Under the pieces are notes generated by a model, which was given only the letters and a program-made list of their open reading frames with translations, ran no database searches and had not been told where the DNA came from. DNA of 64,000 bases from the NCBI RefSeq assembly GCF_035046485.1, contig NC_085137.1, positions 443,490,334 through 443,554,333 of the forward strand. The letters are read 5' to 3'. This document shows positions 48,501-61,176 of the stretch, piece after piece. The stretch's first letter is position 1. Each line of letters opens with the position of its first letter. The position numbers and the translations under genes were made by a program. Origin of the DNA: Aedes albopictus (lineage: Eukaryota; Arthropoda; Insecta; Diptera; Culicidae).

Positions 48501-48619
48501 CTCTGACCCAGTCCACTAGCCACCATTTTGCAAAGCTACCGCCACAGTTTTTTCTTTCTTGTGTACAATAATGGTTCTGAATAGCTCTCCGTCTCTCAAT
48601 CTGGGTACTTCATGAAATG

Positions 48620-48975
48620 ACTCATCCAGGAATTCATCCAGTGATTTTATCCATGGATTACTCTAGAAATTTCTCATGAAATTCTTCCTGGAACTTCGCT
48701 TAGCTTTTCTTCAAGAATTCCAGCTGAAAAAATCCCAGTAGGAGTCTCTAGAGTAATCCTTAAAAGAGTTTCGGGAGACATCATAGTTGGTATTTCTGGA
48801 GAAATCTCTAGTGGAATCCCATCAGGAATGCCTGGAGGAATCCTAGAACAAGTTTCTTGAATATATATCAGGAGGAATGCGTAGAGAAATCCCTGGAGGA
48901 TTCAATAGAGGTAATCAGAAAAAAATCATGGAGAAGCCCTTGAGGTAATCACAGGAGTAATTTCTGGAGACCTTT
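48620..48975. repeat. Class I minisatellite with an orientation switch
   Basis: Units read aattcatccagg up to about 48720 and then as the reverse complement (ctggaggaatcc) up to about 48970. Confidence 0.65.
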
Positions 48976-49390
48976 TTGTTTGACAAACATAGACCTTATC
49001 ACAAAGGGAACAACTGATTCTGTACACTCCTTTTTCACGGTGTCAATCAGAACCTAACGAATTATTCAATTCATTATTTATGCTTCAAATTAAAAAAAAA
49101 CGATCCCGAAATTCCTGAGCATAGAACGTAAGTTTTTGGTGATTTTTGTCATTTATGACCATCGAACTACACACTGTACAGGTAGCATGTTTCACCCCAG
49201 AGTTACTGTATTTACTCGCTTTATTTTGGCACAACCAGCGCACCTCCATCACCACGGTTAGTGCAAGAGTTTCATTGGGGTTATGAGCGTGCCCTACCCG
49301 CGCGAACGCCAAAAGCCGACCAGCCAGGTCTCGGCTGTGAAAAAGTGCAATCTCTTTTGCTTGCACGACCGCCCGCGCCACCACACAGAC

Positions 49391-50974
49391 GCACGGGAAA
49401 AAATTCGTTGCCGGATCCATGACTAAAATGTTATGAAATCATAAAACTTGTCGCTTCATGATATTGTAACTACAAGTCATGATATCGTGACGTTAAAAAC
49501 GATTATAATGAATAATAATAACTGATTCCATCAACAAAAGCCATGGCCGTCAAAAGCGTTATGAAAAAAGTAAGCTCGTTTTCATAAATTGAATACCATA
49601 AAGCTGAGTCATGGTAGCATGGCTCTGAGTCATAAAACTATGACGCTGAGTCATCTGAACCAGACGCTGAGTCGTATAAACATAACGCAGAGTCATAAAA
49701 TCATGAATCACAACAAACGAATTTAGGCACTGTAAGCGTTACGCAAACCCTCGCGCAGAATCATCTACGCCATTTTTGTCACTTCTGTCAAGGCGCCTTT
49801 TGTGGGCGGCAGTGTTTTCCGGTGAGATTTTTTTTTTTGGTTTTCGAAAAAGTGTAGTGAATTGTTCTTACTTAAATAGTAGTAAACTATATAATTATTG
49901 AACTACATTCCAGAAGTTGAAAGTGGAAAAACTCCATATTCCGGCACAAAACTCCGGCCAGCTTCATCAGCAGCAGAACAATCAAGCTCACGCACAATTC
50001 CGGCACAAAATTTTGGCTAAATGCATGACGTAATCTATGGACGCCCCCTATGTCAATGGACCATTTCACGAGACGGTTCAGAACAACTGATCGCTCATTT
50101 TATGAATGAAAATTGGACAGTATGGAGCCAGGTCATTTTGATCTCACACGAGCAAAAAAAGGTCGGCAAACTGCAAGAAAATTGTTCGTCTCTTTCTTGC
50201 ATGTGTGTGATCTGTCAAAATGACCTGGCTAATGTCAAACATTTCGAGGTTAGGTTTGGTGGTATAATGAAGAATAGACTTTGTTTTTTTTGCAGCCAAA
50301 CAAGACAAAAGAAATCTCAAAAAGTGCAGCCAAATGACAAATACCAGAATCATAAAAATTACTTCAATATTCAGGAACCTTGTTCATGATTTCAGAGTGC
50401 GTGCTTCACGATAACATGACCTTAAATGCCACTTTGCACCAATTATTCCGATAGTATAAATTACAAACACTAGAATCATGCATACTGCTTATGTTTTTAT
50501 AACATTAGGTAATAAATTTAGAACATGCTTTATGATAACATGACCCAGTACTACCATTTTTCGCAAATCGATCCAGTACCATAAATGACAAATACTTGCA
50601 CCATGAGTAATGCTCAAGCTTTCATAAATTTAGTTCATAGTTTGAGTGCGTACTTCATGATAATATGAACCGACTTACCAAATTTCGCTAATAAAACTGG
50701 AACCATAAATGACAACTACTAGTTCTATGAATACCGCTTCTGGTTTTATGAATCTAGGTAATAGTTCTGGTATTCATGGGCATGATATCATGACTTAACT
50801 TACAAATTTTTGTCAACAAATATGAAAAACGTAACGCCAAGGTGACGTTACGGCAACATGAGTCATGAAAGTATGACCTTTTTTTGTGGTGTATATTTAT
50901 AACATGAAAACACACATTTTACGCGAAACCATGACTCATTTAGCAGGTTTCAAGCAGCGGATTTTTGCCCGTGC
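49391..50974. mobile_element. Possible 1.58-kb TIR element
   Basis: The left gcacgggaaaaaattcgttg and right end, reading inward as gcacgggcaaaaatccgctg, match at 17 of 20. The interior is marked by many tcatgat and tcataaa motifs and has no recognised gene. No TSD is evident, so the inverted pair could be fortuitous. Confidence 0.35.
50126..50230. mobile_element. Short foldback element, 105 bp
   Basis: Perfect 16-bp inverted ends agccaggtcattttga and tcaaaatgacctggct, with partial pairing inside (tctcacac against gtgtgtga). Confidence 0.6.
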
Positions 50975-52440
50975 GGATCACTTTCTCCATGTAGGAATCG
51001 TTCCACGATCTGTACGTTCGGGTGGCAAATTCGGACACGGGCGTCGAAGGTAGCCGCGAGATCACTCCTTCGTTGGTTCGGTTTCTCGGAATGGCGGGCA
51101 TGTGTAATGGGGTCCGAGTTTGTAGGCATTGAAGCAGCAGCAGCAGCAGACAGCAGCACGTTTTGCTTGGGTTGTGCAACACGTGCTTTCGCTGCTGCTG
51201 GCTGGGTCGGTTATGATGTCAAGTCAAATAACGTGCGAATACGTCATCGTTGCGAAGTCATAATCGATCATGTAATTTATTTTTCGGTCACTATTGACTA
51301 TTGAGAAACCACTGGTCCAACAGAACTGTTGGAGGTAATTCAAGCTGCTTAAATAACACGAAGGCATTGAGTAGAAGACAACAATATGATTTAGACAAAC
51401 AAATCCCAAGAAACAGAGGTAGCTGAATAACAGTTTCTTGACTTAAACTTTGTTTGAGAGTGATTTATTAAACTATTATACAGCAAAAATGTTTGTTGGG
51501 ATATATCAAGTACATTTCTACTGTTTGTTGAGTAAAATGTATTAAATTTATCATCTTGACCCGTATTCGTACTCTAAAGAACAGATACATTTCTGGAACC
51601 TGGCGTCCTGAATTAAGGTAAAGAAGTTTTGAGAAGATTTTCTTGGGGCAAATACACTCTACTAACATTAAGGATGTTTTACCAAAGTTGAGAATTGGAT
51701 TTCAAATCTTACCGTACAAAACGAATAGGACTTTTTCTCGATTTTCTGTCAAATTTCTCAAGTAACTGCTTAAGGGTCCCTTTGGGACTTCTCTCAAGAA
51801 AAGCTCCGAAATTTGCTCGAATGATTCCTCCAGGAACCCCTTTAACTTTACCACACTCTGCTATTATCAAACAGTTGCACTATAGTGGCTGTATTTTAGT
51901 CCAAGGTGAGCCAATGGAAATGTGCAACATTTCAATTTTCATAAAACACAGGAATTCCAACTGTACTTACCAACTACAATAATCCCACAGCCTACACTCG
52001 TGCAACGACATTCCACAGTACCACCCGGCTACGCATGAGATGTGTGCAATTGAATAAGTCGTTATTCCACATTCATTCCCTCTGTCTGGCCGGAGTCTGC
52101 GTAAGCGCATGGAACGACGCTCTCCTCGCCATCACCACGCACCGCGCCAGCGCACCGATATGGTGAGAGTTTTGGCTTTTTGATATTGATTAGGTAATGG
52201 ATGAAATATTGTGCCGGCAAAAAATGTGTTGTATGGGTACACAGAGACGTTATGCAGCCTCTGGGGCGGACTCCGTACGGTCACAGTGCGTCGTCATTAT
52301 TGTCTGCGAAGCAAACGGAAATGGGCGAAATAGAAAGAGGGCAGAAAGAAGATCGCGAATCAATATCTTCGACTTTTTCGTAAAATGTTATACATATACC
52401 TATATGTATCTTGAAAATTTAGTCCAATTTCTAGAATGAG
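50975..52440. other. Mostly non-repetitive DNA
   Basis: A CAG-type run lies near 51126-51150 and a short class I-like stretch at about 51760-51850. Open frames are short and unrecognised. Confidence 0.3.
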
Positions 52441-52731
52441 TCATAGAGGTCCTATGACTCATTCAGGAACTTTTTCTGTCGGAGATTCCTCTCGTGGCCC
52501 CTTTAGGAATTTCTCCCGGGATTCTTTCTGGTTTCTTTTTCGGATTATTTTCGAGATTCCATTAGGCGTTCCATCAAGGTTCTGCCAGGGTTGTCTGCAG
52601 GGATAACTTCAGAGATTTCCTTCACGTTCCCTTTAAGAATTTCTCCATTGATATTCCCCTAACTTTCATTTATTTTAAAACCCAGTTGAAATAATTTTAA
52701 ATTTCGTCATCGATTCTTTCATGGATTCCAT
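52441..52731 (+). repeat. Class I minisatellite, left flank of a TIR element
   Basis: Units of the gattccattagg / aatttctccagg type that stop at the TA of the TIR element at 52734 and resume after 54915. Confidence 0.65.
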
Positions 52732-52733
52732 TA

Positions 52734-54913
52734 GCATTGGGCAAATCTGGCTGAGACATCGATTTTTATGAATCGATTCAAATTGGATCAGCAGAATCGA
52801 TTCACCGATTTAATCGAATGCTTTTTAGTATATTACAGAACTTTAAAATGATTCGTTTGCTGCATGTAGTTCAAGTTCATGGTATGTTTTATTTGTCTTA
52901 ATAAATTCAATATGCTTCAGAATCCAAAGATGGATTATCCCAGAATCCTGAATAGGATTATCCCAGAATACTAAGATGAATTCTCCCAGAATCCTGAGAG
53001 GAATTTCAAGAGCGGTTCCTCAATATTCTTGAGATAAATTCATCTAGAATACCGAGAGAGATTCTCACAAAAAAAAGATTTTCGGAATTCTAAGATGAAT
53101 TCCCCAAGAAACTTAAAAAAAAATGACCCAGAATCCTGGAAAGGGTAGCTTAGAACCCTAAAAAGGATTACTCTAGATTCCTGAAAAAGATTACCTCAAA
53201 ATACTGGGTAGGATTGACAAACAAACCTGAGATTTACTATCGCAGAATTCTGGGAGATAGTATTCCCCCAAAATCCTGAGAAAAATTCCTCTAGAATCCT
53301 TTTAAGTATTCTCCCAGAATTTCCCTAAAATCCTGGGTAGAATGCTTTAGAATGCTGAGAATAATTCTGCCAAAATATCGAAAGGTATTCCCTAGAATTC
53401 TACGAGTAATTCCCCAAGAATCCTGAGAGAGATCATATGAGGGATTCTTCCAGATTCGTAAGAGAAATAAACGTAGAAATCTAAGAAGCATTTTTCCGAA
53501 AATCTTATCTGATTCTTCTTGGAAGAAATTACGATAACATCTAAAATGGACTTCCCCAGCATCTCAAGAAGGATTCTCTGGAATTCTGAGAGGTATTCCT
53601 ACATAAAACAGAAAAATACCCGCAGATTCCTGAAAGACATTCCCCTAGAATCTTTGAAAGGACTCCCCTAAACTCCTAAAAGGGATTGTTCCAGAACTAC
53701 TCTCAGAGTTTCGCAGATTCCTCTAGAATACTTTAAATCATTACACCAGAATCTCAAGAGAATCTTCCCCTAATCTTGACAGGGATTTTCCCTGATTACT
53801 AAGAGGGACTCTCCCAGAATCCTGAAAAGGATTTCTGGGAACAACTGCTTCAGATTATAGAAAACAAAATTCTACTCGGATTCTCGTAGAATACTGAGAA
53901 GGATTTCTTCCGAACCCTTAGAGGAATCACAAAATCTATGCGAGGGATTCTCCAAAATCCATTTTTTTCTAGAGAATTCTGTCCAGAATCTCGTGAGAGA
54001 TTCTTCAATAATTAATAATTCTAAGGAAACGTGCCCTAGAATCTTGAAAAATATAGCCCCAGAATTTTAAGGATTTTTCCAGAATCATTAGACAAATTCC
54101 CCAGAATCTTGAGAGAAATTTCCCCAGAATCCTTACGGGGACTACCCCAGAAAGACGAATTTTCAGAGAATCTTGGGAAAGTACCCGCAGAATACTTAGT
54201 GATACTCCCCAGAATCTTAAATGGATCTATTTAACGCAGAATCCTGAGAAGGATACCACTAGAATCGAGTGTGGAATCCTAAGAAACATTCCCCCAGAAT
54301 TCTGAGATGAATTTTGCCACAATTCTGAGAATGCTGAGTATGATTCTCCAAGAAGTCTGAGAGGAGTTCCTGAGAAAGACTTCCTCAGAATTCTGAGTGG
54401 GATCCGAAGTGAGTGTCTCCTCCAGTTTTCTGAAAAGGATTCTGTCGGGATATTTTATAGAAATTCTTCCAGAATCCTGAGGGAATTCCTCAGCTTCCCG
54501 AGATTGATTGTCCCTGAATCCTGTGACGTATTGCCTCAGAATTCTGGGAGAAGTTTTTTCTCGGGATTCTCCCAGAATGCTTGGACGAATATCCCGAAAA
54601 CTCCCTGGCGGATTCTTTCAGAATCCTGAGAGGGATTTTCCTAGAAACCTGAGAAAAATTATCCTGCAATATTGAAAGGCATCCCATTAGATTAGAATCT
54701 TGAAAGAGATTGCCCCAGAACCCTGAGAGAGATCCTTCACATTACTAAGAGAAATTCAATCCTGCGAGGGATTCTCAAAAAAAAATGTGTTCGGAACCCA
54801 GAGATGGACTGACCTAGATTCCTGAGGAGGATGACTAGAACCATGAAAGGGGCACTCTAGGCCATAAGGGGCACTCTAGGCCATGCGAACATCGATTCAA
54901 AATTGCCCAACGC
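52734..54913. mobile_element. TIR-bounded element with a class II minisatellite core, 2.18 kb
   Basis: The left end gcattgggcaa and right end, reading inward as gcgttgggcaa, are 11-bp inverted repeats with one mismatch, flanked by TA at 52732-52733 and 54914-54915. Inside the left end is an AT-rich, atcgat-containing stretch to about 52910. The core from 52920 to 54880 is the class II array homologous to 36750-39190. It interrupts a class I array. No transposase is visible. Confidence 0.6.
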
Positions 54914-54915
54914 TA

Positions 54916-57374
54916 CATCCATCTGGCATTCCTCCCTGCATTTAGAGGTTCCTCCAGGGATTTCTTTTTTGATTTCCTCTACGATTTCATTTATGGATTT
55001 CATTCGGCATTTCTCCGGGATTCCGCAATTCTGTACGGGATACTTTTTAGGTTCAATTCTTGATCCTTCCATGGTTTTCTCCAGAGATTTCCTCCGGGTT
55101 TATTTTCGGGAATTCTTTAGGATTCCTTCAGGAATATACACAGCTTTTCGCGTTCGGTAATTTTTACCGAAATTTCAACCGCTGAGCGTTCGGTTATGGA
55201 TTTTTAACGAAATTCTGTAAAAAAATAACAAATTTCGGTATAATGTTATCGTTTATCTGTCAAACTCTAACTAACTTCGTTAAAAGTTGCTACCTTTACC
55301 GATTTTTTCCTGTATAACAAATTTAACGGTTGAAATTTCGGTAGAACATTACCGAAGTCAGTGATTTTTTCTAACTGTGTACACCGACATTTCATCAGGG
55401 ATTATTCCCGAGATTTCATTAGGAATTAATTCCTGGATTTATTCTTTTCTCATTCTCATATTTCTCATAATTTTTAAAAGGTCTCATCTAGAGATTTCTC
55501 CCAATATTCTTTCAGGGATTGTTTCAAGGATTCTTCCAGGGATTCTTCAAGAGATTCCGGAATTCTTTCTGAGATTCTTTAATTGATTTCTCTCGGGATT
55601 TATTCTGGCACTCTTTTAGGTATTTTTCCCAAAATTTATTCAAGAGATTCCTTTTGCCATCCTTCCTGGATTCTTTTATGAAATACTTCAGGAATTTCTT
55701 CCGTAATTCCTACATCAATCAGTTTCGGACTCTATCCTAATGTCTCTTCGGGATTCCTCCCCTAATTCTTTCATTATTTCTTCCAGACATCTTTTCATGA
55801 ATTTCTCAAAAAATATCTATAGAAATTTCTCCTGGGATTTTATCAGAAGCTTCTTCCAGAATTTCTTCTGGAATTTCTTTCGGTATTTATCCAGAGGATT
55901 ATGTCGGGATTCCTACATATTTTTTTCTTGAAACTTCTCCAAGGGTTTCTTCAATGTTTCCTTCAGGGATTCTACCAGAATTATTTCAGAAATCTCTCCC
56001 ATGTTTATTTCACGGCACGGATTTTTCTTGAATATTCAAAAGAATTCTAGTTTAAATTCTTTCGGGAATACTACTAGTCTTTTTGATTTTTTTTCTGCGA
56101 AATCTTCCGAGATTTTTGCTACAGCTTCTCCGAAGCTTCCTTCAAGAATTTCTTCTTTTATTTCATCAGGAACTCTTCCTACAAAAGCCACTATGAATAT
56201 CTTTTGGAATTCCTCCATGAATTTCTGTAAAAATCCTTCCGATATTTCTTCAGAAATTCCTTCAGTAAATATTCCAGGGAATTAAAAAAAAAAATTGACA
56301 GGAATCCTTTCTGAGAATTCTTCGAGAATTCCTTCAGGAATGGTTTCAAAGATTCCTTCAGAAAATGTATAGTTTCCTTCAGTATTTTCTCCAAAGCTCC
56401 CTAACATAACATAGCATAGCATGAATACTTGCACAAATATTGGATGGTGTCGCTACCATCTGCAATGTCCTAGACCCACTCAGCTCCACTCACCTCACTA
56501 CACTAAGTCCTTGCAAGCGTTTTGATTTCAAAAATTCAATAATCAACTTAAAAAGAGCCCGGACCAATATATGGGAAGATGTTGAATAGAATTTTCCGCA
56601 AACTTCTTATTGTAAAAATAATTTAAGAACTCCTACATAAAACATTCCCTCCATTTCGGTCGAAATTGCTCCATGGATTGCTAAAGAAAATCCTTTAGGA
56701 ATTCCTTTGAGAAAATCTTTCACAGATTTATTTTGCATGTGTTTTATAAACATTTCCATGGATTTCTTCGAAAATTACTACATAAGTTCTTTCTCATAAT
56801 CTACCATCTCATAGATCTTCCAGATATTTTTTAAGAAATTTCTCTTGGGGTTTTTTTCTGTTATTTTCCCAAGAATTTCCCAAGAAATTTCTCCAAGTAT
56901 TCTTTAAGATAGATTTCTATAGGATTACTTCTGAAACTCTGCCAGGGATTTCTCTACAAATTTTGAATATTCTTCGGAAATGTCTCTATAATTATGGAAT
57001 TCTTACAAAATTTTATTTCATAAATTTTTCCTTTGTTTTTCCTTTGTCTTCTTTTCCAAAGATTCCTTAATTATTTCGTACAGGTATCTATTCAAAAAGT
57101 ACACCAGAGGTTTGCTCTAGGGATTCCATTTAACGTTCTGGAGTTGCTTTAGGGATTCCATTAAACTTGCCACAGGAGTTTGTCCAGGTTTTTTTCAGGG
57201 AGGATTCTCCCGTAAAATCCAGCAGGAATTACTTCAAATGTTCTTGCAGTTTTAATTTCAGTAATTCAGGAAGAAATTCCTCCAGAGATCTCTTCAGGAT
57301 TTTCTCGAGATATTACTCCATATATTCCCCAGAATTTTTTTCCAACATAACCTCTAACGATAAACCCTTGAATT
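54916..57374 (+). repeat. Class I minisatellite, 2.4 kb
   Basis: 12-bp-type units (attcctccaggg and relatives), interrupted by the MITE at 55139-55379. It becomes AT-rich and less regular after 56400, where a short tagcatagcat-like stretch and about 150 bp of non-repeat DNA lie near 56400-56560. Confidence 0.75.
55139..55379. mobile_element. TA-flanked foldback MITE, 241 bp
   Basis: Inverted ends: cacagc...cggtaatttttaccgaaat on the left mirrors atttcggtagaacattaccg...ctgtg on the right. Flanked by TA at 55137-55138 and 55380-55381. Confidence 0.82.
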
Positions 57375-57393
57375 TCTCCAATGGGTTCTTTAG

Positions 57394-58681
57394 CCCTGGC
57401 CAAGTTCGCAGGGGTTGACGGTATTAAAGTGAAGGAGTTTCATTTTGATTATTGTAATGTAGTGTTCTTTAGTGAAACATATCACCTTTTTAACACTTTA
57501 ATGCGCCTCCAACGGTTCATCACGAACCGGCTGCTGCAGATGGAGTATGGCTGATCATATGCATCAGACATGCTCGATAAACAGGAGGAACCGACGGGGC
57601 TCAGTAGAGTCTATTCCCAATCAATAGTTCCAAGTCGGTTGGATTTGAGAAGGTTTTGATGATCGTTACAAATCCTAATAAAAGAATTATAGGATTTGTG
57701 ACAGGTTTTGGAACCTTTTACAGCCATCTGACTTCAAAATGTTGTTTGGGCTCTATTTCCTACGTTTCTCGGTTGATTTTTATTACATAGTAAATTATTA
57801 ATGTCATAGACGCTTTTTCAAATTTTTACAATGTTAGTTGGTCATATTTTCTTTAAATAAAGCAATAAAAATCGACCGAAGAATCAATAGTGGGAAGGAG
57901 ATTTGCAGCACTTAATTGTGCTGATAGATTCAAAGCTAACGTGCGAACACTTAAACGCATTGTTGACGTCAATGCGTTCGACGTGACATTTTGGACAAAA
58001 ACTGACTGCTTTATATTAACTGAACAACGTTACTTGTATATGACTAGGTTGACATTTCTAGGCTACGCTTGAGAAAATGACATGATTCATTTAGGTAGGA
58101 CCGATAGGACAATTGAACGAATTTGAATATTATTTTAAAATTTTATTGCAATCAACTGACCAACTTGGCGTATTTTTGATTATCTCTTAGAGGGGTTCAG
58201 AAGTTCAGTTACATGTTTCTGTGGATTTTAGACCGATGACAATTTAAGGACACAAGAGATGAACACAAGTAGAAAACGATTAGCGAAATCAAGGAAACAA
58301 TTTGACACAGGATCGACTATATTTTAACATACAGGGTTCGATTGATTCGATGAAAAAAAAACAACATACGACAACTGACTTAACGAGGAGAAAAACATAT
58401 TTAACCATACCACAAAATCAAACAAGGAGACAAACACAAACCGTGTGACCATAACACTACATAGGCAAATTCTGACTGACTGACCAATTGAAAACTTTCC
58501 AATCTTCTACCGTATCTTTCTGAGTCAGTTGCAACAGTGTCTTAATGGATATCATTTTCCGCGTACGGCTGGCAAACTGCTTCTGAAAGATTACGTACTC
58601 TTTTCTATCTTCGGGTCTAGTGTAGAGGTTTCAACTCTATTCAGAGTGCAGCTAGAAACCTAGCAAAAAAAAAAAAAAAAA
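57394..58681 (+). mobile_element. Poly(A)-tailed retrocopy or unknown retroelement, 1.29 kb
   Basis: The insert begins ccctggccaagttcgcagg and ends with 17 A residues (58665-58681). It is flanked by a perfect 19-bp duplication, tctccaatgggttctttag, at 57375-57393 and 58682-58700. This is the signature of LINE-machinery insertion of a polyadenylated RNA. No open frame exceeds about 60 codons (57890-58072), and I recognise no protein, tRNA or rRNA. No AATAAA lies just before the tail; one is at 57856. It could be a processed copy of a non-coding transcript or 3' UTR, or a 5'-truncated LINE of a family I do not know. Confidence 0.85.
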
Positions 58682-58700
58682 TCTCCAATGGGTTCTTTAG

Positions 58701-58955
58701 GAATTTATACAGAAATTTCTTAAGAAACATCTCTGAGAGTTTTGTCAAGGGATCCTTACAGTAGCATATCTACGCGTTTCTCTTGATATTTCTACAGAAG
58801 CTCCTTCATAAATTTAAGGATTTCTTTGGAAATTTTCTTTAAATAACCCTCAACATACTTTTCAAGAAATAACACCATGGGTTGCCCGAGGAATTTCCCC
58901 AGGAAATTGTTCTGAAATTCCTCCTGAGGTTCATCCAAAAATATCCCTAAAATCT
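58701..58955 (+). repeat. Class I minisatellite
   Basis: Continuation of the host array after the retrocopy. Confidence 0.6.
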
Positions 58956-58958
58956 CTA

Positions 58959-59113
58959 GCGTGCGCAGCTTTTTCTTTTTTCTCACTCACTCTCGTAAAC
59001 AAACACACGAAAGAAACAGAAAATAAAGGAGGCACTTTGCCCCCTCTTTTATTTCGCTCTTTCTTGCGTTCAAGAAAATGAGCGAACGAGAAAGAAGAAA
59101 AGGCTGCGCACGC
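58959..59113. mobile_element. Foldback MITE, about 155 bp
   Basis: The left gcgtgcgcagctttttcttt mirrors the right aagaaaaggctgcgcacgc, with CT-rich and AG-rich arms. No clear TSD. Confidence 0.6.
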
Positions 59114-59129
59114 AAGTGCCTAAGATTTC

Positions 59130-59390
59130 TTCAGACACCCCTCTAGAGATGTTTGTAGGTTATGGCTCTCAATCTTGGGAGGAATAACTCGAAAACGGGT
59201 TATTAAGTATCATCCGACGTTTCGGTCCCAATTATTGTGCCTTTCTCAAGGAAATAACTATGCTTCGTTTTCTCGTAACATAGGCCCACAGCATAGGCCG
59301 CATTTGTCCCAAACGAACGTATTGGCTACCACCCGAGGCGGAGGTTTAGTACAGGGGAAATTCCAAAATCGAGCCGGGTCACAGAATTTC
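59130..59390 (-). other. Dispersed repeat fragment with a gaccgaaacgtcgg motif
   Basis: On the minus strand, gaaaggcacaataattgggaccgaaacgtcgg (in parts, 59210-59260) resembles a motif often found at the ends of arthropod dispersed repeats, perhaps Penelope-like. No protein domain is visible. Confidence 0.25.
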
Positions 59391-60720
59391 AAAGAATTCT
59401 TAGGAATACGAGCAAGTTCTTCCATAGCATTTTTAAGAAATTCCTTTGAAATTTTCTGTAAAAACTCCTTCAATGATTTCTTCGGAAATTATTCCAAGTA
59501 TTCTTTTAAGAATTCTTTGAAAAATTCCTTCAGTGTTCCTCCAAAACTACACAAAAAGTTACTGGAAAAGTTATTGAAAGAAATCCTGCAAGAAATTTTA
59601 AAGAAATCCCTGGAGAACTACTTACATGAATACCTAAAAAAAACTTCTAGTGATACCTTCGAAGATTGCTATAAGATATACTTGAAAATTTTCTTGGCAA
59701 AAATCCGGAAGCAGTTTCTGAAATTATCTCTGGAGGATTTCGTAAACGAATGTCTAAGAGAATACCCGAACAAAAAAAAACTCCTTAAAAATCAGCAGAA
59801 ACTTCTGGAGGAATTCTAGAAATTAATCCAAGCAAAAATTGCTTGAGATATTTTTGAAGGGATTCCTAAAAAACCCGTTGGGGAATTTTTGTAAGAATCC
59901 CTTGAAAATGTTTCAAGAAATCATAGCGGAAGTTGCGCAAAAAGGTACTGTGGGAATTGTTCAAGAAATCCCTCAAAAAAATTCTTAGGATTGCCTGCAG
60001 GATTTTCTGAATGAGTCCTTGGAAGTACTACTAGATTGACCTCTGACAGAATTTTTAGAAGAATTGTTTATACTATTTCTAAGCAAAGAAGCATACAAAA
60101 TTACCTGAAGGGAAACAATTGTGAAGGCAATCCTGCAGGTACAAACAAAATCCCGGAGGAAATCTGCAGAGAACCACAGCAGATATTTTTTTTTTTTGAA
60201 TAAAGCGACATATTTTTTTGATAAAAATCTTCGATAGATAACCTGGAAGATCGGAGAATCCTCTGAAGGTTTTCCCATAGAATTTCTTGACATATTTTTT
60301 TAATTTCTGCAGGATCTGCTGAGAGGTTCTCCGAAGAAACTCCTGAAACTTCACGATAAAATTTCTTTAAACAGTCACTAAACAAAGGCTTTGGATAAAT
60401 CCTAAGCAATCTCTGGTTGAATACCCGGCAGAACTCCCACAAGAACCTCTTGAGCGTTTTCAAGAGGAATTTCCAAATAAATACCTGAGAGAATCTTTAA
60501 ATGTATGGTTTAACACGTGAAAGAATCAACCAGGAGACATTCCAATAATAATGTATGAAAGAGTTCCTTTAAAAATATAAATTTCCAAAGGAAGATCCTA
60601 GAAGACTTTTTTTAATTTTTGTTATTCATGACTTTTAACTTACTAATTCTTTACTCAGGCCTAATGCAAATTTTGAAGAAATTTTTTAGGAAATTCCTCT
60701 AGAAACCGCAAAGAAAAAGC
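59390..60720. repeat. Class I minisatellite with an orientation switch
   Basis: Units run as aattccttcagt up to about 59560 and then as the reverse complement (aagaaatccctgga). A 214-codon open frame at 59175-59819 spans this switch and is an artefact of the 12-bp period. Confidence 0.7.
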
Positions 60721-60823
60721 GCAATATTGATGTAATTTCCAAGGGGGCGTACCGGTATAGGGGGCGCTTTAATTAAGAAACCAACTCTTATTTTACAATT
60801 GCAGCACTTACTACACCGTAGAG

Positions 60824-61080
60824 TATTGATTAATTGAGAGGTGGAATTGTGAAAAAAAAAAACCGCGTTCTGGTGGGATTCAAACCCACGACTCCGTATT
60901 CGCTAGACGGGCGCTTTAAGCCACAGAACAAGTAACAATTCTGTGGAATAGAAAGCCAAACTGACTCCGCCCACACCATTAACCCTCGAGCAGTCACTCT
61001 CAATACCCATGGAGTCGTGGGTTCGAATCCCACCAGAACGCGATTTTTTTTCACAATTTCATCTCTCAATTTGCCAGTAA
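60824..61080. mobile_element. Foldback with tRNA-like arms
   Basis: Arms of about 70 bp are inverted copies: gcgttctggtgggattcaaa at 60865-60884 against the gggttcgaatcccaccagaacgc side at 61018-61042, continuing outward through an A/T run to aattgagag. On the minus strand 60930-60866 folds as a tRNA with acceptor TGTTCTG/CAGAACG, a perfect T arm GTGGG-TTTGAAT-CCCAC and a shortened D loop. The right arm holds only the 3' half of the tRNA. It may be two SINE remnants head to head. Confidence 0.65.
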
Positions 61081-61176
61081 TCAACATTCTGTGCCTTCTA
61101 ATTTTCAAGGTTTTCCCAGTACGGTTTGACGTACCAGCAGATTGGTTCATGCCTGTAAAGGACAACATAGACAGGT

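Noticed and set aside
59175..59819. 214-codon plus-strand open frame
   Set aside because: It runs through a 12-bp repeat and across its orientation switch. The period is a multiple of three, so long stop-free frames are expected, and the peptide is low-complexity Lys/Leu/Ser.
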